From contig QUFP01000015.1 of assembly GCA_003478935.1 (NCBI GenBank), positions 26,251 to 90,250 of the forward strand: DNA of 64,000 nt, written 5' to 3'. Under the pieces are notes generated by a model. That model saw nothing but the letters and a program-made list of their open reading frames with translations, had not been told where the DNA came from and made no database searches. This DNA is from Firmicutes bacterium AF25-13AC. GTDB lineage: Bacteria; Bacillota; Clostridia; Lachnospirales; Lachnospiraceae. A program made the position numbers and the translations under genes. Positions 1 to 9,536 of the stretch are shown here, piece after piece. Every line of letters starts with the position of its first letter. The stretch's first letter is position 1.

Positions 1-2
1 AG

Positions 3-239
3 AAGATGGAGCTTAGTAGTGATCCAATGCTTGCTAAGCTGCAGGAAAAGCTTTCTGGTGTAGAGGCAGGAAAGCCAGAGACTTATACAGGACAGCTTAA
101 GGAAATTCTCACTAATAAGGCAATCTTTGGTGTTGATATGTACGAGGCAGGTCTTGCAGACAAGGTAGAGGGCATGTTTGTTGAAATGCTTGCAGGAAAA
201 GATGCTGTTCGCAATACTTTAAAGAAATATGTAGATTAA
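3..239 (+). CDS. Mannitol dehydrogenase-family oxidoreductase, C-terminal fragment (partial, possibly fructuronate reductase)
   Basis: Only the last 78 or so codons lie in the window. The frame is open from base 3, so the ATG at 6 is an internal Met and not the start. The tail has the pattern FGVDMYEAGL, then KVEGMFVEMLAG and AVRNTLKKY, which resembles the C-terminus of long-chain NAD-dependent polyol/hexuronate dehydrogenases such as UxuB or mannitol 2-dehydrogenase. These enzymes interconvert a ketose or keto-acid sugar with the matching polyol or hexonate in the cytoplasm. The substrate cannot be told from this fragment. A GC-rich hairpin follows the stop, so this is probably the last gene of its transcript. 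Confidence 0.55.
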   Translation, partial: KMELSSDPMLAKLQEKLSGVEAGKPETYTGQLKEILTNKAIFGVDMYEAGLADKVEGMFVEMLAGKDAVRNTLKKYVD

Positions 240-254
240 TTAAAATAATATTTC

Positions 255-289
255 GCCGCCCTGGCAACAGGGCGGCTATTGTACTTTTA
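255..289 (+). terminator. Rho-independent terminator
   Basis: A 9-bp perfect GC-rich stem, GCCGCCCTG pairing with CAGGGCGGC around a GCAA tetraloop (255-276), is followed by a T-rich run. It lies 15 bases after the stop of the preceding dehydrogenase. Confidence 0.75.
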
Positions 290-312
290 AATATGAGCTT
301 AAGAGGTGTAAA

Positions 313-972
313 ATGAAGAACGTTATATTTGATATGGATGGTGTCATCTTTGATTCTGAGCATGTATGTGAGCGCTGTTGGGAGGATTATAAGGAAAAAT
401 ATAAATTGAAGGATGCAAAGGGCATGTTTCATGCCTGCATTGGCACTACAATTGAAAAGACAAAGGAAACAATGTTTCGCTTTGAAGGACCAGATTTCCC
501 TTATGAGGAGTTTAGAAAAGATACATCTAATCGCTTTCACGAAATTGAAGAGACAGAAGGGCTTCCTGTAAAAAAAGGAGCTAGAGAGCTTTTGTCATGG
601 CTAAAGGAGAGCGGCGCTAATGTTGGACTTGCTTCATCTACAAGAAGTGAGACAGTCATTCGTCAGCTGACTCATGCTGGTTTAATACAGTATTTTGATG
701 TAATTGTAGGCGGTGAGATGGCAAAAAAGAGTAAGCCAGAGCCTGATATTTATTTAGAGGCATGCAAGCGTATGGGCATTACTCCAGAGAGCGCATATGG
801 TGTTGAGGATTCATATAACGGAATGCGTTCACTCCATGCGGCAGGTCTTCATCCTATTATGGTGCCTGATCTTCTTGAAGCAAATGAAGAAATGCAAAGT
901 CTTGCCGAAGTAATTTTGCCAGATCTGATTGAAGTAAGAGATTATCTAAAAAATGTCTGGAATAATAGATAA
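313..972 (+). CDS. HAD-superfamily hydrolase, beta-phosphoglucomutase/phosphatase-like
   Basis: A 219-residue HAD subfamily IA protein. The nucleophile motif FDMDGV gives Asp7 and acid/base Asp9. Motif II lies in LASSTRS, the motif III lysine in KKSKPEPD, and the Mg-binding acidic motif in GVEDSYNGM. Residues 15-90 form the small helical cap. Such enzymes dephosphorylate or isomerise small phosphorylated sugars or nucleotides in the cytoplasm; the substrate is not evident. The start has AGAGG 7 bases upstream. The 3' end lies about 17 bases before the best start of the next gene, so the two are probably co-transcribed. Confidence 0.85.
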   Translation: MKNVIFDMDGVIFDSEHVCERCWEDYKEKYKLKDAKGMFHACIGTTIEKTKETMFRFEGPDFPYEEFRKDTSNRFHEIEETEGLPVKKGARELLSWLKESGANVGLASSTRSETVIRQLTHAGLIQYFDVIVGGEMAKKSKPEPDIYLEACKRMGITPESAYGVEDSYNGMRSLHAAGLHPIMVPDLLEANEEMQSLAEVILPDLIEVRDYLKNVWNNR

Positions 973-988
973 GAAAGGAAAAGAAAGC

Positions 989-1801
989 GTGAGCAAAAAT
1001 CCTTATTATATGATTTCTTTGTCAGGTGCCTATGACAGTCAGTCCTTTTGGAAAGCAAAAGACATAGAAGAAACAGACAATATTTTAAATAAGCCAGGCT
1101 TAGACTGTATATATACAGACTGCACTGATATTTTAGGAAGTCTGTATTTTTGCAGTGATGAGGCGAAAACAGAGCTTGAAAAGCGTTTGGCGCATATTCC
1201 AGTGAATGCACTTCATTTTATTGATTCAGGCGACTATCATTATGTCAGTCTTTTATTTTTACAGCGTATAAATCAGCCATTTAGTCTTCTTTTATTTGAC
1301 CATCATTCAGACTGCATGGAGAGCGCATTTGGCGGCGGTCTTTTAACATGTGGAAGCTGGGTTCTTCATGCATTAGAAAATCTTCCAAATTTAAAAAAGG
1401 CAGTATTAGTAGGTCCGGCAGATGAGGACAAAACAGCAGAGCAGCTTTTAAAAGATTCTCGCATCACATGGGTGACAGAGGCTGAATTTGAACAGCAAAA
1501 GGAAGCTTTGTGTAAGGAACTTTCAAAGTGGCCTGTATATATTTCTCTTGATAAGGATGTATTAAACAAAGAGGAAGCAGTTACGGACTGGAGCCAGGGA
1601 ACCATGCAGCTTTCACAGATTCTTTGTTTTTTGACAGATGCAAAGAAGTCAGGTGCTATATTTCTAGGTATGGATGTGTGCGGAGAGCAGAAGGTATCAC
1701 CAGAAGGTTTTCATTTAGATGAAGAAAATGGAGCAAACTTAAACAGTAGTACAAATGAAAAGATTAAATTTTATCAAAAAGACTTGACTTTTTCGCTTTA
1801 G
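989..1801 (+). CDS. Arginase/agmatinase-fold protein (ureohydrolase family, atypical)
   Basis: A protein of 270 residues with the ureohydrolase order of metal motifs: SGDYHY (about 80-85, in place of GGDH), FDHHSDC (103-109, in place of DAHxD) and SLDKDVLNKEEAVTDW near the C-terminal third (in place of SxDxDxxDP). The family hydrolyses guanidino or formimino groups with a binuclear Mn centre. The divergent motifs leave the substrate open, and arginase activity should not be assumed. The GTG at 989 is chosen because AAGGAAAAG precedes it at good spacing, whereas the ATG at 953 lies inside the previous gene with no Shine-Dalgarno sequence. Confidence 0.7.
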   Translation: MSKNPYYMISLSGAYDSQSFWKAKDIEETDNILNKPGLDCIYTDCTDILGSLYFCSDEAKTELEKRLAHIPVNALHFIDSGDYHYVSLLFLQRINQPFSLLLFDHHSDCMESAFGGGLLTCGSWVLHALENLPNLKKAVLVGPADEDKTAEQLLKDSRITWVTEAEFEQQKEALCKELSKWPVYISLDKDVLNKEEAVTDWSQGTMQLSQILCFLTDAKKSGAIFLGMDVCGEQKVSPEGFHLDEENGANLNSSTNEKIKFYQKDLTFSL

Positions 1802-1882
1802 CGTGTCAAAATACATGCATAGGGTTAAAAATCTAATTAAAAACCAGAAAAAATAAAAACAGGAATGTAGAAAGGAGAGGGT

Positions 1883-2215
1883 GTGTGCTTTAATAATATA
1901 TTGTTTGAGCACACGGAAACCAGAATGAATAAAAAAATTAAAAACCCTGAAACAGATCATTTGTTTCAAGCAATTCTCACATTGAAAAATCTTGATGAGT
2001 GTTATGCTTTTTTTGAAGATGTATGTACCGTCAATGAACTTCAGTCTATCGCACAGCGCTTTGAGGTAGCAGCTATGCTGCGCCAGAAAAACACATATCT
2101 TGAGATTGCACAGAAAACAGGTGCATCTACTGCGACAATTAGCCGTGTGAACCGAAGCTTAAACTTTGGAAGTGACGGTTATGAAATGGTGTTTGAGCGT
2201 ATCAATGAAAAATGA
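1883..2215 (+). CDS. YerC/YecD family TrpR-like transcriptional regulator
   Basis: The core is about 95 residues of the TrpR/YerC fold: a helical stretch with ECYAFFEDVCTVNEL, then the helix-turn-helix TYLEIAQKTGASTATISRVNRSL. In TrpR the matching segment reads operator DNA; many Firmicutes carry this orphan regulator and its ligand is not established. Two starts are possible. GTG at 1883 has a strong AAAGGAGAGG just upstream. ATG at 1925 (MNKKIKNPETD) matches where the family usually begins but has a poor ribosome-binding site. The family core is identical either way. The gene stands alone between short AT-rich gaps. Confidence 0.85.
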   Translation: MCFNNILFEHTETRMNKKIKNPETDHLFQAILTLKNLDECYAFFEDVCTVNELQSIAQRFEVAAMLRQKNTYLEIAQKTGASTATISRVNRSLNFGSDGYEMVFERINEK

Positions 2216-2361
2216 TATATAAGAGCAAATAACCTATTGCTTTTTATCCCAAAGTAGTGTATTGCTTCAAAAAACTTGATGTAATTTAATTGATTATTGA
2301 TGCTATTTGTGGAACGAAGTTTGTTCTCTTGAAAAAAATGTCAAAATATACTAACATAGGG

Positions 2362-2391
2362 AAGTACAAGTGCTGAAAGGTGCTTGTACTT
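2362..2391 (+). promoter_or_regulatory. Leader hairpin upstream of leuB
   Basis: A 9-bp inverted repeat, AAGTACAAG (2362-2370) with CTTGTACTT (2383-2391), is followed by TTCATT. A second short hairpin (ACAGC/GCTGT, about 2422-2436) sits just before the leuB ribosome-binding site. I see no T-box consensus and no branched-chain-residue-rich leader peptide in 2216-2450, so attenuation is only a possibility. Confidence 0.35.
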
Positions 2392-2450
2392 TCATTATGA
2401 TAAAAAAGAAACTTTTTGCAGACAGCTTTTGCTGTTGGAAAGGATACAGG

Positions 2451-3539
2451 ATGACAGGTAAGATTGCATTGATACCAGGAGACGGAATTGGTCCTGAGAT
2501 TGTGGCTGAGGCCAAAAAGGTACTGGATACCGTAGCAAAAAAATATGGACATGAGTTTGAATACGAGACGCTTCTTATGGGCGGCTGCTCAATTGATGCG
2601 TATGGCGAACCGCTGACCGAAGAATCACTTGAAAAGGCAAAGGCTAGTGATGCCGTGCTTTTAGGTGCAGTAGGCGGAAACGTCGGAAACTCAAGATGGT
2701 ATCAGGTAGCACCAAATTTACGTCCGGAGGCAGGTCTGTTAAAGATTCGTAAAGGTCTTGGTCTGTTTGCAAATATCCGTCCGGCAAAGCTGTTTTCACA
2801 ATTAAAAGATGCTTGTCCATTAAAGCCAGAGATTATCGGCGATGGATTTGATATTGTTATGATGAGAGAGTTGACCGGAGGCGTATACTTCGGTGAACAT
2901 AAGACAGAGGAAATTGATGGCATTCGTAAGTCGACTGATATTATGGCATACGATGAGAATGAGATTAAAAGGATTGCAGTTAAAGCATTTGAGGTTGCAA
3001 GAAAGCGCGGAAAAAATGTAACAAGCGTTGACAAAGCAAATGTTCTTGACACTTCAAGACTTTGGAGAGCAGTTGTTGATGAAGTTGCAAAGGATTATCC
3101 TGATGTAACAGTAAAGCATATGCTTGTTGATAACTGTGCCATGCAGCTTGTTATGAATCCGAGACAGTTTGATGTTATTTTGACAGAGAATATGTTTGGT
3201 GATATTCTTTCTGATGAGGCAAGTATGATTACAGGCTCCATTGGCATGTTATCATCAGCAAGCCTTGGTGCAGGAAAGCTTGGACTTTATGAACCAAGCC
3301 ATGGCTCTGCACCAGATATTGCAGGTAAGGGCATTGCAAACCCGATTGCGACAATTTTATCTGCTGCCATGCTGCTTAGATACTCTTTCGATCTTGATGA
3401 AGAAGCAAAGGCAGTTGAGACTGCAGTAGAAGAGGTACTTAAGGAAGGCTACCGCACAATTGATATCATGTCAGAGGGTATGACACAGGTTGGCACAGTT
3501 TCTATGGGCGATCTGATTGCAGAAAAAATTCTTGGTTAA
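2451..3539 (+). CDS. leuB: 3-isopropylmalate dehydrogenase
   Basis: A 362-residue enzyme that oxidises and decarboxylates 3-isopropylmalate to 2-oxoisocaproate in leucine synthesis (NAD-dependent, cytoplasmic). Visible family marks are the N-terminal [14 protein letters not shown], substrate-loop arginines in the [15 protein letters not shown] and ANIRPAKL region, [13 protein letters not shown], the catalytic lysine in [15 protein letters not shown], metal-binding aspartates in [14 protein letters not shown], and the adenine-binding [18 protein letters not shown]. The ATG at 2451 is preferred over an in-frame ATG 81 bases upstream because GGAAAGG precedes it and homology starts there. It is followed within 23 bases by ilvD and then ilvB; leuA, leuC and leuD are not in the window. 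Confidence 0.95.
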   Translation: MTGKIALIPGDGIGPEIVAEAKKVLDTVAKKYGHEFEYETLLMGGCSIDAYGEPLTEESLEKAKASDAVLLGAVGGNVGNSRWYQVAPNLRPEAGLLKIRKGLGLFANIRPAKLFSQLKDACPLKPEIIGDGFDIVMMRELTGGVYFGEHKTEEIDGIRKSTDIMAYDENEIKRIAVKAFEVARKRGKNVTSVDKANVLDTSRLWRAVVDEVAKDYPDVTVKHMLVDNCAMQLVMNPRQFDVILTENMFGDILSDEASMITGSIGMLSSASLGAGKLGLYEPSHGSAPDIAGKGIANPIATILSAAMLLRYSFDLDEEAKAVETAVEEVLKEGYRTIDIMSEGMTQVGTVSMGDLIAEKILG

Positions 3540-3562
3540 CAAATTTGGAAGGGGTTAAAAAC

Positions 3563-5238
3563 ATGAGAAGTGACAATGTAAAAAAAGGAATGCAGCAGGC
3601 ACCTCATAGATCACTGTTTAATGCATTAGGATTTACAAAGGAAGAGATGGACAAGCCAATGATTGGTATTGTCAGCTCCTATAATGAGATTGTTCCAGGT
3701 CATATGAACCTGGACAAGATTGTAGAAGCCGTTAAATTAGGCGTCGCAATGGCAGGAGGCGTGCCGGTTGTATTCCCAGCTATCGCTGTCTGCGATGGTA
3801 TTGCAATGGGACACGTTGGTATGAAGTATTCTCTTGTTACGAGAGATCTGATTGCAGATTCTACCGAGTGTATGGCAATGGCACACCAGTTTGATGGTCT
3901 TGTTATGGTTCCAAACTGTGACAAAAACGTACCTGGTCTGTTAATGGCAGCAGCCAGAATCAATATCCCGACTGTATTTGTCAGCGGTGGTCCGATGCTT
4001 GCAGGTCATGTAAAGGGACAGAGAACAAGTCTTTCCTCCATGTTTGAGGCAGTTGGTGCTTACGCAGCAGGCAAGATGACTGAAGAAGATGTATATGAGT
4101 ATGAGTGCAAGACATGTCCAACATGTGGTTCCTGCTCAGGTATGTACACTGCAAACTCCATGAACTGTCTGACAGAGGCACTTGGTATGGGACTTCAGGG
4201 CAACGGAACCATTCCAGCTGTTTATTCTGAGAGAATTAAGCTTGCAAAGCACGCTGGTATGAAAGTTATGGAGATGGTTGAAAAAAATATCTGCCCAAGA
4301 GATATCATGACAGAGAAGGCATTTGTCAATGCATTGACTGTTGATATGGCACTTGGATGTTCTACAAACAGTATGCTTCATCTTCCAGCAATCGCAAGAG
4401 AGGCTGGCGTAGCTTTAAACGTTGATATCGCAAACGGCATTAGTGCAAAGACTCCGAATCTGTGTCACTTAGCTCCGGCAGGTCATACTTATATGGAGCA
4501 GTTAAATGAAGCAGGCGGTGTTTATGCCGTTATGAATGAGCTGTCAAAGAAGAATCTGTTAAATCTTGATTGTATTACAGTTACAGGAAAGACAGTTGGA
4601 GAGAACATTGCAAACGTTGTGAATAAGGACCCTGAGGTTATTCGTCCAATCGATAATCCATATAGCCAGACTGGCGGAATTGCTGTATTAAAGGGTAATT
4701 TGGCACCAGATTCAGGTGTTGTAAAGCGTTCAGCAGTTGCACCAGAGATGATGGTTCATGAGGGACCGGCTCGTGTATTTGACTGTGAGGATGATGCCAT
4801 CGCAGCAATCAAGGGCGGCAAAATCGTTGCAGGTGATGTTGTAGTCATCCGTTACGAGGGACCAAAGGGTGGCCCTGGTATGAGAGAAATGTTAAATCCG
4901 ACCTCAGCAATTGCAGGTATGGGACTTGGTTCCAGCGTTGCATTGATTACAGATGGACGTTTTTCAGGTGCTTCAAGAGGAGCCAGCATTGGACATGTAT
5001 GCCCAGAGGCAGCTGTCGGCGGTCCAATTGCACTTGTTGAAGAAGGAGATATCATCGAAATCAATATTCCGGCAAACACTCTGAATGTGCGTGTTTCTGA
5101 CGAAGAAATGGCAAGAAGAAAGGCAGCATGGACACCAAGAGAGCCAAAGGTAACAACTGGTTATCTGCACGCTACGCGGCACTTGTAACTGATGCAAGTA
5201 AGGGTGCAGTTTTGCAGGTTCCGGGAACTAATAAATAA
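3563..5238 (+). CDS. ilvD: Dihydroxy-acid dehydratase (3' frameshift)
   Basis: IlvD dehydrates 2,3-dihydroxy acids to 2-oxo acids in valine, isoleucine and leucine synthesis, using an Fe-S cluster. Cluster-ligand cysteines are visible in [10 protein letters not shown] and [16 protein letters not shown], and the C-terminal domain has [17 protein letters not shown]. The start is the ATG at 3563, after GGAAGGGG. The uninterrupted frame stops at 5188 with an aberrant tail. Adding one G at about 5169 (CTGCACGC to CTGGCACGC) restores the expected [16 protein letters not shown] tail and an end at 5238, giving 558 residues, the family length. Only about the last 25 residues are affected. A deletion error in the sequence is the likeliest cause, though a real lesion would probably impair valine and isoleucine synthesis. 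Confidence 0.93.
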
Positions 5239-5294
5239 GCTGGTTTTCTGATATAAAACATAGATAAGACAGATATAAGGAAGGGAAAATAAAT

Positions 5295-6983
5295 ATGGAG
5301 TTAACAGGTTCTGAAATTTTAGTACAGTGTTTAAGGGAACAGGGCGTAGATACCGTGTTTGGTTATCCGGGCGGCTGCATTCTGAATGTATATGATGCTC
5401 TTTACAAGCATTCGGATGAAATTACACATATTTTAACCTCCCATGAGCAGGGCGCGTCTCATGCAGCAGACGGCTATGCAAGGGCAACCGGAAAGGTAGG
5501 TGTCTGCATGGCCACATCTGGCCCAGGTGCTACCAATCTGGTAACGGGAATTGCAACAGCTTACATGGATTCTATTCCGATTATTGCAATTACATGTAAC
5601 GTTGCTGTTTCACTTCTGGGAAGAGATTCCTTCCAGGAGATCGATATCGCTGGTGTTACAATGCCGATCACAAAGCATAATTTTATCGTAAAGGATGTCA
5701 ACAAACTGGCTGATACAGTTCGCCGTGCATTCAAGATTGCAAAGGAAGGACGTCCAGGTCCAGTGCTTATTGATATCACAAAGGATGTTACTGCAAATAA
5801 GGCAGAATATGAGCGTAAAGAGCCAGAGCAGGTTAAACGTATTACAGATAGCATTAAGGCAGAAGATATTGAAGCAGCAGTCAAGATGATTGAGGCATCA
5901 AAGAAGCCATACGTTTTTGTCGGAGGCGGTGCAATTGCATCAGGTGCAGACACACAGCTGAATGAATTTGTTCATAAGATTGATTCTCCAGTTGCAGATA
6001 CCTTAATGGGCAAGGGTGCCTTCAACGGTACTGATCCTTTGTATACAGGTATGCTTGGTATGCATGGAACAAAGGCATCAAACTATGGAGTAAGCCAGTG
6101 TGACCTTCTTGTAGTTGTTGGAGCACGCTTCAGTGACCGTGTATATGGAAATGCAAAGAAATTTGCTGCAAATGCAAAGATTATGCAGTTTGATGTAGAT
6201 CCAGCAGAGATCAATAAGAACATCAAAACAGATGCAAGTATCATCGGTGATGTCAAGGTTATCTTAGAAAAGTTAAATGAAAAGCTTTCACAGATGAATC
6301 ATAAGGAGTGGATTACAGAAGTTAAGAGCTATGAGGAATCCCATCCGATGACTTATCATAAGGGTGTTCTGACTGGTCCTTATATCATCGAAAAGATCTA
6401 TGAGGCAACACATGGCGATGCTATTATCTCTACTGAGGTAGGACAGCACCAGATGTGGGCAGCACAGTATTATAAGTATAAGGCACCGAGACAGCTTTTA
6501 ACATCAGGCGGACTTGGAACTATGGGCTATGGTCTTGGCGCAGCAATTGGTGCAAAGATGGCTCGTAAGGATAAGCTTGTGTTCAATATCGCAGGAGATG
6601 GCTGCTTCCGTATGAATATGAATGAGATTGCAACAGCAACTCGATATAATATCCCAGTTATAGAGGTCGTTGTAAACAACCACGTGCTTGGTATGGTACG
6701 TCAGTGGCAGGATCTGTTCTACGGACAGCGTTATTCTCAGACAGTATTAAATGACCGCGTTGACTTTGCAAAGGTAGCAGAGGGACTTGGAGCAAAGGGC
6801 TACACAGTAAGCACATGCGAAGAGTTTGATAATGCAGTTAAGGAAGCAATCGAGCTGAATATTCCAGTAGTAATTGATGCTCAGATTGACAAGGACGACA
6901 AGGTATTCCCGATGGTAGCACCAGGTGCACCGATCAGTGAATGCTTCGGAGAAGAGGACGTTGCTGAAAAGTTCGGAAGATAA
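5295..6983 (+). CDS. ilvB: Acetolactate synthase, large (catalytic) subunit
   Basis: A 562-residue ThDP enzyme that condenses two pyruvates, or pyruvate with 2-oxobutyrate, as the first common step of branched-chain amino acid synthesis. The N-terminal PYR domain has VFGYPGGCILNVYDAL and the catalytic Glu in TSHEQGASHAADGYAR; a central FAD/DHAP-type domain follows; the C-terminal PP domain has GDGCFRMNMNEIATATRYNIP, the ThDP-Mg motif. It starts 56 bases after the restored ilvD end, behind GGAAGGG, and is the last gene of the operon, with a strong terminator at 7015. No ilvN regulatory subunit and no ilvC follows, so these must lie elsewhere if the pathway is complete. Confidence 0.95.
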   Translation: MELTGSEILVQCLREQGVDTVFGYPGGCILNVYDALYKHSDEITHILTSHEQGASHAADGYARATGKVGVCMATSGPGATNLVTGIATAYMDSIPIIAITCNVAVSLLGRDSFQEIDIAGVTMPITKHNFIVKDVNKLADTVRRAFKIAKEGRPGPVLIDITKDVTANKAEYERKEPEQVKRITDSIKAEDIEAAVKMIEASKKPYVFVGGGAIASGADTQLNEFVHKIDSPVADTLMGKGAFNGTDPLYTGMLGMHGTKASNYGVSQCDLLVVVGARFSDRVYGNAKKFAANAKIMQFDVDPAEINKNIKTDASIIGDVKVILEKLNEKLSQMNHKEWITEVKSYEESHPMTYHKGVLTGPYIIEKIYEATHGDAIISTEVGQHQMWAAQYYKYKAPRQLLTSGGLGTMGYGLGAAIGAKMARKDKLVFNIAGDGCFRMNMNEIATATRYNIPVIEVVVNNHVLGMVRQWQDLFYGQRYSQTVLNDRVDFAKVAEGLGAKGYTVSTCEEFDNAVKEAIELNIPVVIDAQIDKDDKVFPMVAPGAPISECFGEEDVAEKFGR

Positions 6984-7014
6984 AAACAGAATATCAGAAG
7001 AATGCTAGATTATT

Positions 7015-7049
7015 AAGACACTGTATGGAGACATGCAGTGTCTTTTTTT
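7015..7049 (+). terminator. Terminator of the leuB-ilvD-ilvB operon
   Basis: AAGACACTG (7015-7023) pairs with CAGTGTCTT (7036-7044), with a further ATG/CAT pairing inside, and a T tract follows directly. Confidence 0.85.
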
Positions 7050-7096
7050 GAAGATTGCGAGAGTGTGGTTGTTCATGGAAAGTGACTAGTTCAATA

Positions 7097-7125
7097 TTGA
7101 CAAAACATACAGGCAATAATATACT
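7097..7125 (+). promoter_or_regulatory. Promoter P1 of the ABC transporter operon
   Basis: TTGACA (7097-7102), 17-bp spacer, TATACT (7120-7125), about 100 bases before the first permease gene. The spacer is unusually like that of the promoter at 15542: 25 of the 29 bases from -35 to -10 are the same. Confidence 0.7.
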
Positions 7126-7228
7126 CTTATTAAGAGAAATTTGCAAATAATCGAAACAATACAATATTTTTAACGATAAAATTTACAGTTTTATTGATGC
7201 GAATCGCATTGCACTGAAGGAGGCTTTT

Positions 7229-8070
7229 ATGTTAAAAATAATTAAGCATCAAACGTCATTTATACTAAGACAAAATATGTCGCTTGCAGTATTCTTCGTT
7301 CTTTTATCAATAGTATTTTTGAATTTTAGATCAAATGTTCTGGCTTTTCAAGGCAGTGATATTATTGAGATGTATCATCCTGCAAAACTGCTCGCGTTGA
7401 GTTATGACCAAGTTTATAATAATATGGATATTATGCTGCTTTTGATTCAGCTATATCCCATCCTTATCGTTTGTCCAGCTGGTTTTACATTGCTTTCAGA
7501 GAAAAAAAGAAAAACTGATTGTGTGCTTATTGCTCGAATTGGAGGCACTCAATACTATTTGGGCAAAATAATTGCAGCTTTTTTTGCAACTATGATCGTT
7601 TTTACGGTACCTTTTCTTATTGAATTTGGCCTTAATTGTGTGTCTTTTTCATTGGCTGCTAGTGGAGATTTTGTAGACCTAAATCGCTATTCGCCTGATT
7701 ATATAGAACTAACGAGTAATTACATGTTTCCAGCTCTTTTCATATGAATTCATATCTTTACACCTTCGTTGGAATTCTCTTTTGGGGTGTTACTTCAGGG
7801 ATTATAGGAATGTTTACAGTTGCATTATCTGGAATTATATCATTCCGTTTTAAAATACTTTTATTTTTACCAGTATATATTTTGTTGAATATTCCTGCGT
7901 ATATGCCTAAAATAACAGATAAATTACCATTTGTTGTTAATTGGTACAATTACATTTTTTTATTTGATGACCATGTAAAGAATAACATTTTCTTTATTAG
8001 TTTTCTGATCATACTATTTATAATTTCAATTGTTTGTTCGGTTATTAAGGGAAGAGGGGATCAGCTATGA
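7229..8070 (+). CDS. ABC-2-type transporter permease (frameshifted)
   Basis: A hydrophobic membrane protein of about 280 residues with no recognised close family. The first frame (7229-7747) carries TM segments near residues 15-35, 65-85 and 105-130 and ends in FPALFI. The second (7744-8070) continues with GILFWGVTSGIIGMFTV and two more TM segments. The frames meet in a short T run (CTCTTTTC, about 7740); one added base gives a continuous 280-residue permease, the same size as the next gene. Two overlapping half-genes with an ATGA junction are possible but less likely. It starts after AAGGAGG. With the next permease and the ATPase it would form one exporter or importer. Confidence 0.65.
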
Positions 8071-8894
8071 AGCATAAAGAAATTACATTTCTTTTATTAA
8101 TGGGATTTTGCTGTGGAAGTTTATTAGCTTTTACCTATATCAATCCTTATAATGGACAAATTACACTTTCTGAGTTGATTTTGCAACTCAGTGGTTCGAG
8201 AGGAGAATTTTCACTTGGTTTTTCATCGCTCCCAGAGCTGCTTTCGTTTAGCTCGAAATTGCTTCCAACCTTTCTTTTTGAGTTGTATGTTGGAACAAGT
8301 TTATATCAGCATTTTTGTACAGCAAGCGTTTATATTTTTTCAAGAACACCGAATCGCATTGCATGGTATGCAAAAGAGTGTATTGTCATTGCACGTTTTA
8401 CGCTGATGTATCAGGTATTTCTAGTTGCGATTTCTGTTATTGTTACTTGTTTTCGATATAATGTGATATGGACAGCCACAGGATGGGGGTTACTGATAAT
8501 TCATATTGGTATTTATAGTTTGTGGTCATTTTCAATGACATTGCTAGTTAATATATTAGCTATTTTACTCGGCAGCGGAAATGCGTTTATGATCATAATT
8601 GTAGCTCAACTTATTTGCGTTACCTGTATTAGACTATTAAATTCATTAGAAAGCAACGGTACACTATTTTGTACTGTGCTTAATATCAATCCGATTGCTC
8701 ACTTGGTTATAGGATGGCAATATTCATCGCTTCGAGGGTTGAATGAGGCAATTCATGCACCGTGGAATGTGATGTCGCTTTCTGGAACGATCTTCTATTT
8801 AATTGCGATTATGGTGTTGATTCTTGTGATCGGCGGACATTATGTACATAAATGTGATCTAATTATTTCAGATTTGGAATTTGGAGGAATGTAG
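8067..8894 (+). CDS. ABC transporter permease, second subunit
   Basis: A 275-residue membrane protein with about six hydrophobic segments, starting at residue 7 (FLLLMGFCCGSLLAFTYI) and including FLVAISVIVTCF, IGIYSLWSFSMTLLVNILAILLG and IFYLIAIMVLILVIGG. No functional motif beyond the permease-like topology is seen. Its ATG overlaps the stop of the preceding permease by 4 bases (ATGA), so translation is probably coupled. The ATP-binding subunit starts one base after this gene ends. The gene is AT-rich like its neighbours, which suggests transfer or a different evolutionary age from the ilv operon. Confidence 0.65.
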   Translation: MKHKEITFLLLMGFCCGSLLAFTYINPYNGQITLSELILQLSGSRGEFSLGFSSLPELLSFSSKLLPTFLFELYVGTSLYQHFCTASVYIFSRTPNRIAWYAKECIVIARFTLMYQVFLVAISVIVTCFRYNVIWTATGWGLLIIHIGIYSLWSFSMTLLVNILAILLGSGNAFMIIIVAQLICVTCIRLLNSLESNGTLFCTVLNINPIAHLVIGWQYSSLRGLNEAIHAPWNVMSLSGTIFYLIAIMVLILVIGGHYVHKCDLIISDLEFGGM

Positions 8895-8895
8895 A

Positions 8896-9531
8896 ATGAG
8901 GTTGACAGCTACAAATGTTGGGAAAAAAATTAAAGGAAAAACAGTTTTATCAAATATTGATCTTGATCTTAAAAGTGGTAATATTTATGGATTTGTAGGA
9001 CCGAATGGGTCGGGAAAGACAATGTTGTTTCGGGCGCTTTCGGGATTGATGTCGGTTACATCTGGTGTGGTTAAATTAGATGAAAAAATAGTAAGAAAAG
9101 ATTTTTCAGTGCTGCCCAATTTGGGCATACTTTTGGAGAATGTCTCACTTTATCCGAATTTGACTGGATATGAAAACTTGCTTTATTTAGCAAAGTTCAC
9201 AGGAAAAGCAGGTAAATCTGATATTATAGCCGCATTGGAAAGTGTTGGGCTTGATCCTGGCGACAAACGAAAATATGGAAAATATTCTCTCGGCATGAAG
9301 CAGCGCTTAGCTATTGCGCAAGCAGTCATGGAACATCCAGATATTCTTATGTTAGATGAACCAACAAATGCGTTAGATCGTGAATCTGTTGAGCGAGTAA
9401 GACAACTGATCGAATCAGAGAAAAAACGAGGAGTTTTAATTTTATTGGCAAGTCATAATGAAGACGATATTGAGATTCTTGCTGATCATGTCTTTTTCTT
9501 AGAAAATGGTTCTATCGTTGATAGGAGGTGA
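8896..9531 (+). CDS. ABC transporter ATP-binding protein
   Basis: A 211-residue nucleotide-binding domain. Walker A is GPNGSGKT (about residues 35-42), the signature is YSLGMKQRLAIAQ, Walker B is ILMLDEPTNALD, and the switch His is in LLASHNEDD. The layout matches the drug/bacteriocin-resistance (BcrA/CcmA) type. ATG 8896 is chosen because GGAGG lies 8 bases upstream; a TTG 15 bases earlier overlaps the permease. It powers the two permeases just upstream. The ribosome-binding site of the next gene lies in its last codons. Confidence 0.88.
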   Translation: MRLTATNVGKKIKGKTVLSNIDLDLKSGNIYGFVGPNGSGKTMLFRALSGLMSVTSGVVKLDEKIVRKDFSVLPNLGILLENVSLYPNLTGYENLLYLAKFTGKAGKSDIIAALESVGLDPGDKRKYGKYSLGMKQRLAIAQAVMEHPDILMLDEPTNALDRESVERVRQLIESEKKRGVLILLASHNEDDIEILADHVFFLENGSIVDRR

Positions 9532-9536
9532 CAATT

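Noticed and set aside
2329..2352. leuB promoter TTGAAA/TATACT
   Set aside because: The spacer would be only 12 bases, too short for a normal promoter.
7744..7747. ATGA overlap as proof of two separate permease genes
   Set aside because: Each half is too small for this permease type, and one added base gives a protein the same length as its neighbour.
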